This document shows, one piece after another, positions 56,801 through 59,800 of a stretch of 64,000 bases of DNA. The stretch comes from Zerene cesonia. Taxonomy: Eukaryota > Arthropoda > Insecta > Lepidoptera > Pieridae. Location: positions 1,922,001-1,986,000 of the forward strand of contig NC_052107.1 in NCBI RefSeq assembly GCF_012273895.1. Reading direction: 5' to 3'. Within the stretch, counting starts at the first letter, position 1. The number at the start of each line of letters is the position of its first letter. Made by a program: the position numbers and the translations under genes. Under the pieces are notes generated by a model, which saw only the letters and a program-made list of their open reading frames with translations, did no database searches and had not been told where the DNA came from.

Positions 56801-59800
56801 TTCTTGTAGTATAATTCCAGCAAAAGAATTTAACGAAAAAAAATTCATAATTTAAAATTTTCTAATGCGTAGAAAACACTCAATACTTTTTAACAATTAG
56901 ATGAAAACGACCAATTCTTTAAATGTAAACGTATATCTCAAATTATGAAAAATATGTTAAAATGACAACCATGCATGCCCTGTAACGGTATGTAATCGTA
57001 TAGCTGTAATAAATTGATGCTGTTTACACCATCACTGCACCAAGTAATATCATTTTGATGAAGCAATGTTGCCAGTTATCTCATCTCCAGTATAAATAAA
57101 TTGGATAGAGCTGTATCGGTACATCAAAGACGTAAAAAACCTTTCACATTGGGTAATTTTGCCTATTTCAGAAATTAAACACAATTTTAACATTTGACAT
57201 TTGATATGACGTCTTATATTAGAGATCTATGGATTATATTGCATCGTAGAGACCATTAAACCTAAACAAGTTGAAGAAATATGGAACTTGTTGTAGTGTT
57301 TAAATTTATCTTTTGTATCAACATTTGTCTACATTATATGATTTTTCCTTGGGGTTAGTATCGTTGGTGATTATTTTGACTGTGATTGTTTAAGACTAAA
57401 ATATATTATTAATAACTGAATATATTATAATAACAGCGTACGCCAACGGTTCTGCAAGGTAAAACTCGATGTATTAATAAAAGAAACTTTATGACTTGAA
57501 TAGAGTAAATTTTTATGACTTCATAATTTTCGAATCGTATTTTTGTTTGCCCTATTTCTACTTTCTAAAAAATTTAAATTTAATATTAAAATGCTGTTAT
57601 TTACTTTATTTCGACCAAAACCTAGATAGCTGCACTGCTTTCTGGGCAGTAAGTTACCGACATAACGAAAGACTCTTTCTCCGGTAGGCCGGGGATTGCG
57701 CAAACGCATTTATCTACTCTAGAAAAAAAATCTTCTTAGCAATATGTCTTTTTTCCCAATATTTTCTCCAATGACAAGCTATTACAAAACCATAATATAG
57801 TGGTGTACCAAATAACGCAATTTATTTCCAGTGCAAGAAACGCCGAGTGTAATCTTTAAGCGTTGTCAACGCTAGTGTGAAATTCGTAATAACAATAATG
57901 CGAAATATATTCGCCATAGCGCCTTGTCATAAGAAGCTGTATTATTTTTTACATCTGAATCGAAAAGGAATTCGTAATAGGTAAAAACGTGGTAAGCTTT
58001 AAATGCGAAAAAATCGCTTCTCCTTCTTTCCAAAGATGTTTAAACTACAGGATACGTATCCATCAGTAATATAGCATTATAATCGTACTGTCAAGTGATA
58101 TAGATACTAAAGTTGCATGTCCATAATATTTTTAAGATCAATAACCGACGATGTAACCTATTGACCATCAAAATGTCCATCACAAAATGGAACCCGTTAT
58201 GAGGCCGTGACAGGCAGATCCGGATTGGCCGATGTGTCATTTACACGCGATATGCACTGACCTATTTAAAATAATACTTTTGAACTACTTTGCTGTAATG
58301 TGTTTAGCCACGTGAGCATGGAATGCCTTTCTCAGGTACTTGCAGGATTCTGTGTCAAACTTATGGGAGACTTTTGAAGTGAAACTTCTTTAGAATCGTT
58401 GTAATTTCAAACCTGATGCAACGAAAAAACGACAGGTAAGAGACACAAATACAAAAATGTGTAGAATGAAGCCGGCAAAGAATGAGACAGAAATATCATC
58501 ATCAGCCCATATATGTTCCCACGGCTGGGACACAGGCTCCTATGAGGGTTCAGGCCATAATCCACCATGTTGGCCAAGTGCGGGTTGGCAGATGTCACAT
58601 GTCGTCAAACTTTTGATTCTTGGACATGTCGGTTTCCTCACGGTGTTTTCCTTCACCGTTTTAAGCAGTGTCGATGTTATTCACATGCGCAGATAAATTG
58701 AAAAATCAATTTATTTCCTGCACGCTCGCCCGGTCTCGAACCCCGACTTATCGATTTTGAAGTCCGAGGTTCTCACCCCTGAGCCACCACTGCTTTTTTG
58801 GTTAAAATTTAGTAGGGATATGTGTTATTATCATATTATACCACTTACTATTGTATATAATATTGAGTTAACATTAAAAAAACTCACATGGTCTAATTGT
58901 GGCTAAAAATGCTCAACCACTATACACATAAATTATCAACATTTTTTTTAAATGTGCCCCAAGCTCTCAATTTTAATATTTTTAAGATTCTATAATATTC
59001 TATACTAATAAGCATAACAAGTAGGACAATTTTTTGTTTGTAATAATTTAACTCAAATTTAGAGATATGCATTTTAGAGGTTTGATTTGGTTAAAACATT
59101 TGCGTTGGACAGTCAGGGTAAATTATACAGTTAATGAACTTGCTAATGTAAGTGGACGTTTAAAATCCATTTTAAAAAATGTCTATTTGTTTTGTTATTT
59201 ATCTCCATAAATCTATAAACTTTCAAGAACAAATTTAAATTGCCTTGTGAAATTATTACACTTAAGTAAAATAAATAATTAAAGAATTATCTTTTAGGAT
59301 GAACGCAAAAAGTATTTCAATGCAATTAAATGTACACACACATTTATATGTAAATTACTACGCTTCTCAAGGTTTTATAAAGACGTATTCATAATCGTAG
59401 TTCATCCATTACAAACAATGACAGTGTGTGAAATGGCATAATGATTTTCTGAACATGCTTTCACTATTGATTTATTATTATTATTTATTATTGTGTTTCG
59501 AAGAAAGAAGATTATTAAGGCATACGTAGTGAGAATTATGCAGTTTTATGTTATTATGCGATTTGTGTTCAGAGATATAAGAAATTACTCTGTTAATTAA
59601 TTTATTTTTAAGCGATTTGTAATCTTAATCATGTATTAGTTGTAACTTGTAAAGCAAATATGTAATAAATAAATAGTCTCTCGAACTCATACATCTCTTT
59701 TTTTGCTGTTATATATGAGGTCGCTTCCCACTACACCGCGAGGATGGCAAAGTATTTAAAGTATTATACAATCAATAAAATAATAAAATTATAATACTGT